Of a stretch of DNA of 64,000 nucleotides, positions 13,501 through 24,400 are shown in pieces (the stretch's first letter is position 1; every line of letters begins with the position of its first letter). Source of the stretch: Dicaeum eximium (lineage: Eukaryota; Chordata; Aves; Passeriformes; Dicaeidae); assembly GCA_013396995.1 (NCBI GenBank), contig VWZP01010230.1, positions 232,830 to 296,829 of the forward strand, written 5' to 3'. Position numbers and translations under genes: made by a program. The notes beneath the pieces are model-generated. The model was not told where the DNA came from, made no database searches, and was given only the letters and a program-made list of their open reading frames with translations.

Positions 13501-15658
13501 TTCTCATGTACAGAAAATTTACCTCCCTACGGATGGCCAATACCAAATCCTGGAAGCTATGCAGGACTTGAATACTTCCTGAAAAGGAGAGTACTTATGT
13601 CCAAAATTGTTTGAGTCTCTTGTTTGCCAATCACAGAGGTAGATTTCAATCCATCTGCCCAGCAGATGTCATTTTCATTTACAGCTTTCCTTTTCCCCAA
13701 GAAGTTAATTGAGATTTTTATGGAGTTTTGGTTAAAGTCTCCATAATAATTTTCAGAGAATACTACTATTTTTAAAATTTTTTATCTCATCTGTTTCAGG
13801 GAGTTTTTTTCTGTCAGGCTTGACTGGCACATACTAAGCTTGCAAAGGATGCAATGGAAATTTAAATGGATATGAAGGACTACAGTAATAAGTGCTGAAA
13901 TCTGTATTTAAAGATGCAGAGTAGGATCTGCTTTTCTGTTGTATTGAAAGTCCAACTCTATTTTTTACACAATTTTAAAATAAAATGTTTTGATTTTTAT
14001 CTAAAATAACCAAGACAAGCTACTTTTGAATTCCTCCCTAGCAGAAATACTTTCCCTGAAAAATGTGGGGGTTTTTTCTGCAAAAATTGGATTTTTTTTT
14101 TTGTAAGAATCTGGTGGCGCAGTAACTCTTCTCTGCACTCCTAAGTTGAACATACTGAGTTAAGACCAGTCTCTGCCATATGAAATAGATGCAACAAGAT
14201 TGTTTTTTGGCTTAAAACATGGATATGTATGGAGTTATTTTGTGAAATATAATTCTTTATGACTGACAGACAAAGTAATATTTACCTCTGGTGGATGTTC
14301 CTCAAGTTCTCTTGTGAGGAAGTTGCATTCTTACTTTTTCTTTAACAAGTGAAAATAATCCTGAACTAATGTTGGTTTCTGTTCTCTGACATTAAAAATA
14401 CAGGATTTAAGACCAGGAGATGTATCTGGCAAACGTAATCTCTGGGAGAAGCAATCAGTGGAGAAGCCAGCTTCTTCTAAGGTAATAAAACTTCTGGGCA
14501 GTGTTTAGAGGATAATATTCTGTTACTAATGCACCTTTTTATCTATAAAAGAAAGTACAATGAGGTTGAGAAAGCAGTGTATCACTTTTATATTCCTGTT
14601 TGGCAGAGCTGTGTTATGTGTGGACATCTGTTCTTTGCACGGAGTTGGTTTTTTTATCTGTTATAAATAGCAATGTTCTCCTATATGGGATTTTAAGAAT
14701 TGCTTTTTGCTTTTTCAAACAAAGGTATCAGCTATGGGGAAAAAATCAGAGACTAATGGTAAGTAATGCCATAATGCATACATTGCACGTGTTTCTACAG
14801 TTTAATACATATTATTACATATATATAATATAATCGTATTATACATAAAATGTTAACATACATATATACATATATATAATAATATATAGAACATATATAT
14901 AATGTTAACATATGTGTATTTAATTAAAAATATATACAATATTTGATGATATACTTATAATAATAGAATGCAAAAATCGTAATTGTGTGTGTGCTTCTTA
15001 GTGGTTTATTTTTATTTTAACCTAAAGCACTCCAAATAAAGCAAATTAAACTAATTGTATGGCTAAGAACCAGTGAGGAAGAAGAGAAGTTCACTGACCA
15101 ATTTAATAGCTTTAAGAATGCTTTGCAACATCTCTCAATTCTTAACTTAGAGTGAAATGATCCATTATAGAAAAACGCTTGGTTTTCTACACTTTAATAT
15201 GTGCACACACATTTTTAGTGGTTTTATTTAAAGCCAGAGGTATATATGTGAACTTTTCTTTTTGGTTTGGAGTCATGCAAAGCAGAATTGTTTTGCTCCT
15301 CTTGTCCTTTTCCAAACCAAAGGGTCAGAAGAGGGGTTTTCAGGCTGGCTCAGTGTTAGTGCAGCTGTGCTCCCGTGGAAGGTGTTCTCCACCCAGAGGA
15401 GCAGTCCCAGCAGAGGGGTTTGAACACTGCTGAGTCTCTCCTCAGAGGCTGAAATCCTGATTTTTGTCCTCCTGGGGACCACCTCAGAGCAAACCCAGTA
15501 CATGACCAGAGCAGCACCCAGCTTGTGTCCTGCCCTCTTATATGTTAACCTAGAGACCTGTGCCTTTCCTGTTCTAGAGATGTGTTTGGGTTGTTTCAAG
15601 CCGTATTTAATCTGTCTCTTTCTCAGCAGGTTTGAGACAATTTGAAAAAGAACCATAG
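1246..15658 (+). CDS. CALD1: Caldesmon, 3' half (nine coding exons)
   Basis: Caldesmon is an actin-, tropomyosin-, myosin- and calmodulin-binding regulator of smooth-muscle and non-muscle contractility. Coding exons are 1246-1501, 2679-2819, 9269-9312, 9440-9518, 10885-11016, 11922-12017, 14404-14481, 14725-14758 and 15630-15658, giving 295 complete residues plus the TAG stop. All introns are GT-AG and the phases join without a break. The first two exons are a Glu/Lys/Arg-rich helical stretch (motifs KLKEKQQEAAAEL, EERRKILEEEE, EIERRRAEAAEKRQ) ending in KKPFKCF. Later exons carry the family signatures SKIDSRLEQYTSAIE, GVRNIKSMWEKGNVF, SSRINEWLTKTP and RNLWEKQSVEKP, which include the two Trp-centred calmodulin-binding sites, and TP/SP sites where the family is phosphorylated by proline-directed kinases. 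The protein ends LRQFEKEP. The N-terminal half lies outside the window. Identification is from recognised family sequence. Confidence 0.97.
1502..2678. other. CALD1 intron
   Basis: An 1177-bp intron in phase 0. Nothing beyond normal AT-rich intron sequence and short T runs was recognised. Confidence 0.85.
2679..2819 (+). CDS. CALD1: CALD1 exon, end of helical region
   Basis: The acceptor is TTTTTAAG before GAGGAAAAG, and the donor is AAG|GTAATC at 2820. It has 47 codons in phase 0 on both sides, containing EEIERRRAEAAEKRQKMPED and the conserved KKPFKCF block. If the donor is not used, the frame stays open for 40 more codons to a stop ending at 2942. Confidence 0.95.
3151..3215 (-). mobile_element. 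CR1 LINE 3'-end fragment
   Basis: The segment begins TATAGAATCACAGAATCAT and continues with a GGTTGAAAAAGATCTCTTAAG-like stretch. This is the reverse complement of the avian CR1 3' terminus with its ATTCTATG-type octamer. Short, diverged and 5'-truncated, as is usual for CR1. Confidence 0.7.
3591..3624. repeat. 17-bp perfect tandem duplication
   Basis: CTATTCATGTTTTCAAA occurs twice, head to tail. It is a simple local duplication within the large CALD1 intron. Confidence 0.95.
9269..9312 (+). CDS. CALD1: CALD1 micro-exon (44 bp)
   Basis: The acceptor TTTTCTAG precedes ATAGAGGAG, and the donor is AG|GTAAAG at 9313. It encodes IEERTEFLNKSAQK plus two bases of a split serine codon. The match to the family motif IEERAEFLNKS identifies it. 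It ends in phase 2 and is completed by the exon 127 bp downstream. Confidence 0.95.
9381..9424 (+). repeat. T-rich decamer array in a CALD1 polypyrimidine tract
   Basis: Four copies of a ten-base unit (one C in a run of T) plus extra T form a 44-bp pure pyrimidine block. It ends 15 bp before the first base of the exon at 9440 and occupies about a third of the 127-bp intron. Confidence 0.95.
9440..9518 (+). CDS. CALD1: CALD1 exon, SKIDSRLEQY block
   Basis: The acceptor TTCCTGTAG is followed by TGGTATGAAG and the donor is GAG|GTAAGT at 9519. The first base completes the split serine codon. It encodes GMKPTQTTAVV followed by the conserved SKIDSRLEQYTSAIE. This exon plus the micro-exon total 123 bp, so the pair keeps the frame. 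Confidence 0.96.
9519..10884. other. CALD1 intron
   Basis: A 1366-bp intron. It has local duplications such as CTCTGCAAAAGGATT repeated near 10522-10555 and a C-run near 10350. No other feature was recognised. Long reading frames on both strands here lack family resemblance. Confidence 0.8.
10885..11016 (+). CDS. CALD1: CALD1 exon with first calmodulin-binding site
   Basis: The acceptor TTTTTCCCCAG precedes GGCACAAAG, and the donor is AAG|GTATGT at 11017. It has 44 codons in phase 0 and contains the Trp-centred SMWEKGNVFSS site, which binds calmodulin and actin in caldesmons. Proline-directed SP and TP sites follow in VFSSPSGTGTPNK. Confidence 0.97.
11922..12017 (+). CDS. CALD1: CALD1 exon, INEWLTKTP block
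   Basis: The acceptor TCATTTTGCAG precedes GAAACTGCT, and the donor is TCC|GTAAGT at 12018. It has 32 codons in phase 0 (ETAGLKVGVSSRINEWLTKT, then PESNKSPAPKPS) with TP and SP phosphorylation-type sites. The block is nearly invariant across caldesmons. Confidence 0.97.
12018..14403. other. CALD1 intron
   Basis: A 2386-bp AT-rich intron in phase 0. Apart from T runs and AT-rich tracts no repeat family or exon was recognised. Confidence 0.8.
14404..14481 (+). CDS. CALD1: CALD1 exon with second calmodulin-binding site
   Basis: The acceptor is ACAG before GATTTAAGA and the donor is AAG|GTAATA at 14482. It has 26 codons in phase 0 reading DLRPGDVSGKRNLWEKQSVE then KPASSK. The NLWEKQ segment is the second Trp-containing calmodulin-binding site of the family. 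Reading past the donor would add only eight residues before a stop ending at 14508. Confidence 0.97.
14725..14758 (+). CDS. CALD1: CALD1 micro-exon (34 bp)
   Basis: It encodes VSAMGKKSETN plus the first base of a glycine codon. The acceptor is weak for its type: the T-rich tract is separated from the AG by the purine-rich AAACAAAG. The donor is G|GTAAGTA at 14759. Skipping it would break the frame into the last exon. Confidence 0.9.
14800..14960. repeat. AT-rich low-complexity block
   Basis: Interrupted TA/ATA runs with two copies of AATGTTAACATA about 50 bp apart lie in the last CALD1 intron (14759-15629). TGTTAACA is itself palindromic, so the block could fold. I see no coding or RNA gene in it. 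Confidence 0.85.
15630..15658 (+). CDS. CALD1: CALD1 terminal coding exon
   Basis: With the downstream AG the exon completes a glycine codon and encodes LRQFEKEP, then TAG at 15656-15658. The acceptor is a tandem CAGCAG (15624-15629). The upstream AG would start the exon at 15627 and insert one alanine before the glycine without changing the frame. Confidence 0.95.
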
Positions 15659-17990
15659 AAGGCCACTAAAGATGCTGGACCAATCAATTTGGGGGAAAAA
15701 AGAAAAAAAAAGGAAAAAGTGCTAAATTGTTCTTTTTATATTTATGTTTATTTACCAAAATGTTTTTTTTGCATTATCCCAGTTAAAACCATGTATATTA
15801 GCACTGTATTTAATAATCAGTTTAGACATTCATCAGAATAGTACTGCCTTTGCACAAGAGCCTTTATTCCTAAAGAAACCCATGCTGTGAAATATATAGA
15901 CTCTCCTACTGATAGTCATAAATATGTATCTGAACAGTGATTTCAGCTGGCATTAGAGGTCAACCCAAAACGCATGTAAAGTAAAGTTGTTTGGGAAAGG
16001 TGTGCAGTAAACCTATAAAACAACGGTTACTTTTGTAATACAGAAGTCTTTTTCTTTCTGCACTTTAGTCTAAGGCATGGAAGAAATATCTTTAGTTGAC
16101 AATGTAATATTTTCTGTAGTTGCCCATGTCATGAGAAATACTGCTTCAATAACATGTTTTAAATTTTTTTTGTTTTATACTTTTTTTAAGTATCAATTTT
16201 TCCATTCTAGTTTAAGTTAATACCTAAATTTGGACGATTATGTTAGCTGACAGCGGTACTGTTATTTCTTTTTGTTGTTAGTGATTAGTAATTGAATGCA
16301 ATCTAGAATATATATACACACATAGCTTTACAAAGTTTAGCCTAAAGGCACTCTTAATGGTAGAATGCTTTAATATGTGCTAGAGTATTATATTTAGCAA
16401 TAAACATACATAATTAGCCAATATCACAGCTTAAAAAAAATAAAGACAAAATCACACACTTTTCTGTAATAAGATTTCATAATTGTCATTAGAGGTATGG
16501 TGAGATAAGTATTAAAAAAATTTAAATGTCAGTTGCCCAGTAATGGGTAATTAAACAGAAAGTATAGTTTTTAAAAAGAGGAAAAGGTAAGGGTATAGAG
16601 GGCAAAAATAGGTCACTTGTATAAAATGTTGTAGTTTAATTTATATAAAACTACCATAATTAAAAAGAAAAAAAATGTAAAGAGAGTTGGAGGTTGTTTC
16701 AAATGACTGTACACTAAATCTTGCCATCCACCAGGTCCACCAAAAATGAAGTAAACCTCTATTTTATGATGCTTCTTTTTACCCCTCTCTCCTGAATATC
16801 TTATTTACAGATGTTTTCATTTGTATATAGCAAACACATGGCTTAAAGAAGCTTGGTTTGAATTTACATGCCATACAGTTCAGCATTTACATCCTACAGT
16901 GCATGGGTGGCATAAACTGAGCAACTCAAGTGGCCCCTGAGCATGTTGTTAACAGCTTTGTTGTGCATTAGAACCCCCAGGACCTCCCTTATCACCACTT
17001 CCGTGTCTTACAGCATCTGACTTCTTCCTAAAGAAGTGTAATGTTCTATTTCAACCCAAAGCTGGGCTCCCTAGCTTGGCTGAAACACCTTGTTTACATA
17101 GAATGATGCAGGAAGTTATCCGTAGGGGGTGAAACTGTGCCTGACATTGTCTGTGAGTTGTCGTGTTTTTTGTTTGAGGGTTTTGTAAACACACCTCTGA
17201 GTCTTTCAAATATATCTGATAGCTGCAATAAAAACAATTTGTTCAAACAATGTATTCTGAAAATCCATCTGCAATAAATAGAATATTTCCATCGGCAGCC
17301 CCGTTTGTTAATGAGTAGGAACGGATCAGTTGTTTTAAGTGGGATAGGAACTGTGCTAAGTTCCTGTGAGAGAAGGTGAAAAGCCCCTAAGGATGTCTCT
17401 TCTGAATGCCACAAACCAGCTTAGCTTTGGCCTAGAAAAATCTGAAAATATTTTAGAGCAATTAACTGTGAGGCTGTCTCAGGGTTTGCTTTGGTGATTT
17501 TGAAGAAGAGTTTTTTCCTTAGATAAAGCCAGCCTATGTCTGAGTGTAATGTTCTGCATGCTGCCAGCAGAGCTGCAGAAACCTGAGTTTATATTTGGGA
17601 CTCCCAGTCTGACATTGGAGGCAGCCCTTATGTTCAGCTGGCTGGGTTTTACTGTGAGTTATCCCTGCCCACGATGCTGTCTTCAACTTTCCCCACTAGC
17701 CACACAGGAGCTCAGTTTCTAGGTGCTCAGAGGAACGGTTGTGTGAGGCAACAGTTCCAACTTTGTTCTTTAGGTCCTAGCTAGAACACAATCCTTTTTT
17801 GAAGAGTAAGCCACAAAGTGATCTGTATGTCCTGTCCTTGTACAGAAATAATAGAAACTTATTTTTATCTGTATTAAAGTTTGAAAAACCCCAGACTTTA
17901 GAAAAACATGCCAAACTATATAAAACAATTTAAAGACTACACTGATCAACTTTTGTTGTTAATAAACTTTATTAACATAAAATTGTAAAG
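15659..17990 (+). other. CALD1: CALD1 3' untranslated region
   Basis: AT-rich sequence without long conserved frames follows the stop. AATAAA signals occur at 16399-16404, 16439-16444, 17227-17232, 17273-17278 and 17961-17966, so several 3' ends are possible. The last one lies in a palindrome shared with the convergent AKR1B gene. The 3' boundary is inferred from that signal, and transcript data would be needed to say which sites are used. Confidence 0.7.
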
Positions 17991-18415
17991 CATTAGAAAT
18001 AGACTCTATAAAAATCACAAATATATAAAAAGCAACGTAATTAGAGCATTCTTTGACAGTGACTCATGAGCCAGTATGACTGAACACACTGGAAGTAACA
18101 TATAAAAAGCTCTATGTAAGTTCCTATTTTTTTGTTAAACATGTCTCTAATTAAGGAAGACCAGATAGAAAGGAAATGAAATGACACTGTCTTTTTACTA
18201 CTAAACAAAATCAGATTTCTGCTAAGTATCTTTGCAAAAACCCCATCATTATTGCTGCATTCTTACATCAGTTAGTGGTCTCCTCCTTAAAAAAAGGAGG
18301 GAAAAGTAACTGCTCATAATAATTATCGAGTATAGAAGGAGAAAAGAAAATCGAGCTGCAGAGTACATCTCATCTGGAAGGAGTTAAATGGAGGTCTTGC
18401 AGGAACCACCTGCAT
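17950..18415 (-). other. AKR1B 3' untranslated region
   Basis: About 450 bases lie between the TAA stop at 18418-18416 and the - strand AATAAA inside the shared palindrome. On the - strand the sequence past the signal is moderately G/U-rich, as expected for a downstream element. No other AATAAA as well placed was seen for this gene. Confidence 0.75.
17958..17976. terminator. Palindromic bidirectional poly(A) signal
   Basis: GTTAATAAACTTTATTAAC is a perfect inverted repeat, nine bases each side of a central C. It provides AATAAA at 17961-17966 on the + strand for CALD1 and at 17973-17968 on the - strand for AKR1B. The two genes converge here, and cleavage 10-30 bp beyond each signal would make the transcripts overlap by a few tens of bases. 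Confidence 0.8.
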
Positions 18416-18458
18416 TTAATACTCTGCTTTGAATGGGTAGTCCTTGTGGTTGACAGCT
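18416..18458 (-). CDS. AKR1B10: AKR1B exon 10 and stop
   Basis: On the - strand the acceptor is CTCTTTTCAG and the exon completes a split Gln codon. It encodes AVNHKDYPFKAEY, then TAA. The DYPF.AEY ending is the usual AKR1B C-terminus. Confidence 0.95.
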
Positions 18459-21400
18459 CTGAAAAGAGAAAGACCTTGTTATTCAAGCAGTGCAGAAAGT
18501 ATCTCGAGCAGCATTTCTCTGTTGCAGTCTCCCTCCCCCACTGCCAAGGTACCCAAGTCCTGCAGCTGTCATTGAACTGAGCACAGGCCTGTGAGAAAGC
18601 CCCTGGAACACCAATATCCTGGAAGCAACACTCCAAATGAAGTTCCAGGAGATGCCTCATTGAGGTTTAAAATATGAGCTCTCCCTGGTTTTAGTCATGT
18701 ATGTTTTTAAGGCAGGGTGAAAATACAGACAGAAATAGCATGATGGATAGTAAGGATAATAAGGAACGTACTGGACCACTGGAACTGCCCTCCAGTTCCT
18801 GTTAAAGCTGAGGATGACATCCATCTCCTTTTTAGACAGTTCAAAGTCAAACACCTAGCAGGGAAAGAAAAAAAAAATGCTCTTTTTAGTTAGGTTGGTG
18901 AGTAGTTAGCTACTAAGTGTGCTTCATGCACTTAGGACTTGAGGGGGGAATGCATTAAGCATAGTTAAGCATTCCTCTTATTTCTCAGGCAAATAACAAC
19001 CCTTGAAGTCATCAAGACAGTCCTTTTCTTTCTGAGGTGCTGTTCATAGCAAGGTCTCACATTTCTGGGTGGCTGAATTCCAACAGCACTGCACATTGTG
19101 TTGTAAAGCACACAGAGACTTCAGCTGCTCAAGATGAGTCACAAATACTGGAACTGGAGGTAAATTTTCTGCTACGAGAGAGAGCTACTGGGTATCTCAA
19201 CTGCAAATAGTTGCCTCACAGTTAATCATCCAAAGAGCTCTTGCTAGGGGCTCATAGGAGAAATAACTCCAAACCCTCTTACCAAGGACTGAAAGCAACA
19301 CAGAGATGTTATATAACGTGCCACACCTTATGAGCAAACATCCAGCTGAAGTTCACTGCCAAGGGGAGCCACAACCCCAAGGTGAGACAAACTCCAACAG
19401 GTCTGGTGTTTGTTCACAGCTTGTTTCTCTACACCCTAAGGACTTGCTAAGCTTTTCCCCTTTTAAGGGCAAGTCCAAACCTGGGGCTCCCTTTCTGCAG
19501 CAGCAGAGCTCAGACAACCCGGGTGTAACCCATTTCTCTCCTAGCAGGAACAAACTGTTTTTGCCCAGATGGTTTGGTAGTGCTGAGCCCCAGTCTTCAA
19601 ATCTCTGTGCCCTGCTACCAGTAACTCAGGTGCTGCTTGGAAGCACGGAGGGGCTATGGGTTTGGGTGCCTATCCTGCACAAAACCACATAGCAGCATTT
19701 CCAAAGAACTTCACCTTCATGTTTTCCTCAACACGGTGTGGTTTGTCAGACTTGGGAATGACCATGATGTCTCTTTGGATCAGAAAGCGGATCAGGACCT
19801 AGGAAAGAACAAGGAGGAGCATGAACACTTACGTCCCAAGTAACCTATTCAAACACATTTTGTGGAATTTTTTTTTCTTTTAATCTACTATTTATTTTTC
19901 TACAAATATATTCACTCTTTGGAAGACTACCAGTTTGCACACAAGAATTTGATATGCCAGGATTTGCTCATGTATTTGACAGAAGACTGGCAAACTAATT
20001 TTTTCTAGCCTATGTTGTTTCTACATTGTGGCTTTTGCAAGATTTGTTTTGGTTTTGTTTAGGGTAGTAGCAAGGGGAGAAAAATTATGATGCTCTGACT
20101 TGTATTATATGAGTGCTTAGACTCAATGAGCATAATGACACTACAGATTATGTTGGGCGCACAGGTAAGTACCTCACAAAGGTTCAGCTTTTGGAAGTCC
20201 AGAAAAGGAAAAACATATTTAACCCCCCCCCTCCCCCCGGCACCAAACAAAAAAGAACTGTTGCACACAATATTTTCATCTTGCTCTGCCTGTCTTAAAA
20301 TAGGATTGTTTTTGATTGCATGTGAACATGAGGCTTTGTTTTAAGCGCAGTTTCTGCACACCCCAGGCAACAACTAATTTGTGTGAGTAGCCAACTAAGA
20401 GAGAAAAAAAAATCTTAAATAATCAAGCAGCTTTCAATAATTATTTGTGAACATGGGCAGACTGGAGGCAATCAAATATATCTCCAAATTACAGGACTCT
20501 TCTGAAGAATAACTTAGCTGGAGAAAAGGATAAAAATTTAGGAAGATGAGCACCTGAGGTAAGCATGTACCATTGCTGATCAGTCCAAACCAAAACTTGG
20601 CACTCAAGACCTCCTTGAAAACAGCTGGTAATTTTTATGAATGCTGTTAAAAACTTGGGCAGAATGAAGAGTCAAGTTCAGCTCCATTATAATGTATCTC
20701 AAGAGAAAGGAGCATCTGCTAGGACTGGCCTGTAAGACATCTGAGGAGGAGGAATGGTTTGTTCTTACAACTTACCTGGGCAGGACTTTTACGATGTCTA
20801 GCTGCAATGTCTTTAATCTTGGGATCATCCATAAGCGTGGGCTCCCCTGGCTTAGCCCTGTTAAAAAATAGAGACGGTGGTAGTATAAAGGTGATAGCTT
20901 CCCTGCAGGAGCCTTGCATCATCTGAATCAAGACAAGAGCACTTCTATTTTACCTGTATAATTTACCTGATTTTCTAATAGTAATAGTAGTAATTTTTAT
21001 AGTTCAGCTGCAGTGTTTTGTGTACAGAAAGGCTGCAGTGCTCTCTTACCATGGGCGGTTAGGAGAGCCCAGGGGGCTGTATGCTGTCACAGCCAGCCCT
21101 TTGGATTTACAGTACTTGACTAACTTCTCCTGGGTCAGGTATGGATGACATTCCACCTGGAAGCACAGAAAGATGGTTGATAAAGAGGCAGATTTCGCTG
21201 AGCTGCAGAGCATTAGATTTTAAATCCTTTTGGGTCACAGAAAATGTGAAGGCTTGACTTCCAGTATCATGATTCAAATTTATCTTATGAAAAACTTATT
21301 AATGTCACAGCAGTATCTAGAGGCCTAGCAGAGAATAGAGCTTTCTCATGCTACATATTACCCACAAAAAGCAAAAAATAGGTGAGAAGAGTGAAAGTGT

Positions 21401-24400
21401 TATCTGTGTGGAATCTGGGAAATGAGCCTTCCTGGACTCTTGCAGGGCAGGACTGCATCGTCAGAGGGACAGCTCAGAATGCCTGAAGTTTATTTTTTCT
21501 GCTCTGATGCACCCAACCTTTCCTTACCTGAAGGAGCCTCTGATTCCTGAAGACGTTTGGGGAGATGATCTGAGCTAACCCAAGGAAGGACATTCATGTT
21601 GCAAATAGATGTTTGGGTAGGTAATATATCCTGACAGCAGCAGGAGCTCCATGGGGATGCTGCTCAGCTGCCACCAGCATGGCATGACCACAGGGCTGTA
21701 TCTGTGCTGCTTCATGTGGCCCTGTGCACATACCCAGCTGTTTCTGAACACTAGAGCTTTACTACCAGGCATGGTGACATGAAAAACGTGTACAGGATTT
21801 AACTTACACCTGAGTGTGGGGATTTCCCTGGATATTCCCCATGTGGAAAGGATGAGCATTCAGCACCCTCAGCTGAGTGCAAAGAAGCTGCACATGGAAG
21901 AAAATCAGAAGGTCCCTAAGCTGCTGCTGTCCTGTGATTATGTTCATGTGGTATGTGGTGAGAATTTTTTATGTAATTGTGCTCTTCAACCTCCTTTCTA
22001 TAATGAAGTTGAGTGATTTATTTTATGTTGAAAAATTAGTAAGTCTTGTGCATCCCTGTATAGTCCCATGCTGGTGCAGAAAATCCCAGTGGGGATTTTG
22101 CTGAATATATTTAAGATTTAAGACTAAATATGTATTATAGAGATTATATATTATTTATATAGAACATGTATATTTCATATTATATGAATTTAGGTATACT
22201 CTAATTATATACACACACACATTCTAAATATATTTAGGAATCCTTCTAAGTGGAAGGTTCCAGCCTCATGGGGGATCTAGACAATCCTTAAAGTACCTTC
22301 CAATTGTAATCCATTCTATGATTCCAGATTGCAAGATTAGCTGAGGAATGGAAAAAAAATTCTCACCTGGTTCATTACAGGCTTGTGCTTCAGTCCTGGC
22401 TTGTTCAAGATTCTTTCAATCTGCTCATGGTTAAAGTTGGAGACACCAATGGCTTTTACCAGACCAGCATCCACCAGCTCTTCCATGGCCTAATGAGTAA
22501 GGACAAGCAAGGTGTGAGAGTGAGCTGGTGGTATTACTGTCAGACTACATTATTTTATTTTTCTCAAGCTTGTGGTAAATGAACAAACAACTCATGCTAG
22601 ATTAGATTATATAAAAGTATCTCAGTTAATAAAAGAAAATAGTATCCTAACTGTATGAACACCCAGTAAATTAACAGCCACACCTAGATTAATCTAAAAG
22701 GGTTAGTTCTACCACTGTGTGAATCCAAATATTTTAGGAACAGCACCTACAGTGCTGATAGCTTCCTCCTCTTTAGCCTTACTAAAAACATCCCCTTCTT
22801 GCTCCCCAAAACAAGAGATACAAACATCTGTCTGGTTGAAATACAATTTTGTGTGGCTGTCCTTCATACTCAAACATATCCCTCAATTTCATTTTGCACA
22901 CAGATGTCTGCTCCATCTTTAGTGCTGATACCTGCTCTGAAGAGCAAATACTGACTTACCTCCCATGTGTCCAGAAAATCTGTGTCACTAGGAATACTGT
23001 GACCCTTGTCATCCAGAGGATGCAGCTCTTCACCAGCCTGTTAAATCAAGGCAGATAATACACAGACTTTTTTTAAGTGTTGAATTTCCTACCGTGTACT
23101 AGCACTTTGGATTGCATTTACAGGCAGCAAGTTAGCAGCTTGTTTAAACATATTGCGTGACTAAAAACAATGTGTGTCCATTAGTATTCTCTTTTGGATG
23201 AGGACCATATTTTGCAAAATCAGTCCCTGCATCCAAAAAAGTGTGGGGATTAGTAATAATTATGTAACTTCGGCAGATCTGGAGAGAAGGGAACAGACAC
23301 CCCCCAGCCCCTTTATTCTAGTTTCTTATTTATTTTACACAGATGTAGACTGGGGGAAGAAACACATTCCTTCTGTGCTATGCTTCATTTTTCACTGCTG
23401 GTTACTTCAGACCAAGCCAAGACCCCCAAAAACCTAGATGTCCATGCTGCAACCACCATCCTGTGCTGGTTATCAGAAGACCCAGGGGGCTCACATCTGC
23501 ATCTCATTCCAAAAGGCAGGAAGAGCCAGATTCCTGTGCAAAAACATACCACTACTTTAGTGACCAAATTCTCGCTACCATTGGAATCCAGTCCTGGCTT
23601 GTAGGGAAGAGCCAAATGAACCCGACATCCCAGCTGTGTAATGAAGATGGTCACAGCAAAGATGAGAGAACACACCGTGTTCTTGGGCAGGTGAGGAGAA
23701 AAGGTGTAGAGAGAGGGCTACCTTGAATCCCATGGGGAAGTGCATCAGGTAGAGGTCGAGGTAGTCCAGCTGGAGTGCAGCAAGGCTCTTCTTGAATCCT
23801 ACCTTAACCATGGACTTCTCGTGGAACGTGTTCCACAGCTGAGGGAAGAGACCAAAGCCTGACTGTCACTTTACAGCTCCCACAGGGCAGACCAGAGGAC
23901 AGAAGCTTCCCACTTGGAGGTCTGGGAGGAAAACTCCCTCCCCACACATGCTGAAGATGAGAATGTAACTTTAATTGTTAAGGCAGGACAAACACACCAC
24001 AAAGCCAGCTGTCACGAAGGTGGAGTCAGGATTCCCACTTATGTGAAGGTATTCTCAGGTATAAGTGTAACAATCTGGTACGTGCATCTGACACAGCAAA
24101 GCTGTTAGCATTGCTACCATTTTTTTTAGCCTAAATTTTGACTATTGAGCAGCTCATAGATACCTTCTTTCTGTCCCTTTTAACTGTACACATTGAGAAC
24201 AGCTGTCAATTTTACTTCAAAATTCAAGCTGTTTAAATAGAAGAACAAGTATTATTAAATGAAACCACGTTCTTTAACAAAAACAAAGCTTAACATGGAA
24301 AATCTTAGTTATACTCAAACTTTTCTGGTTTTGCTGGTGAGAACCTCAAGTGATAAATTTATTAATTGAGCTGTTATTTTTGGTAAGGAGCACGTCTGGA

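Noticed and set aside
15273..15656. 127-codon - strand frame overlapping the last CALD1 exon
   Set aside because: It is antisense to intron and terminal exon and has no start context or family match.
19306..19692. 128-codon + strand frame antisense to AKR1B
   Set aside because: It falls in intron 8 and stops before exon 8, with no similarity to known proteins.
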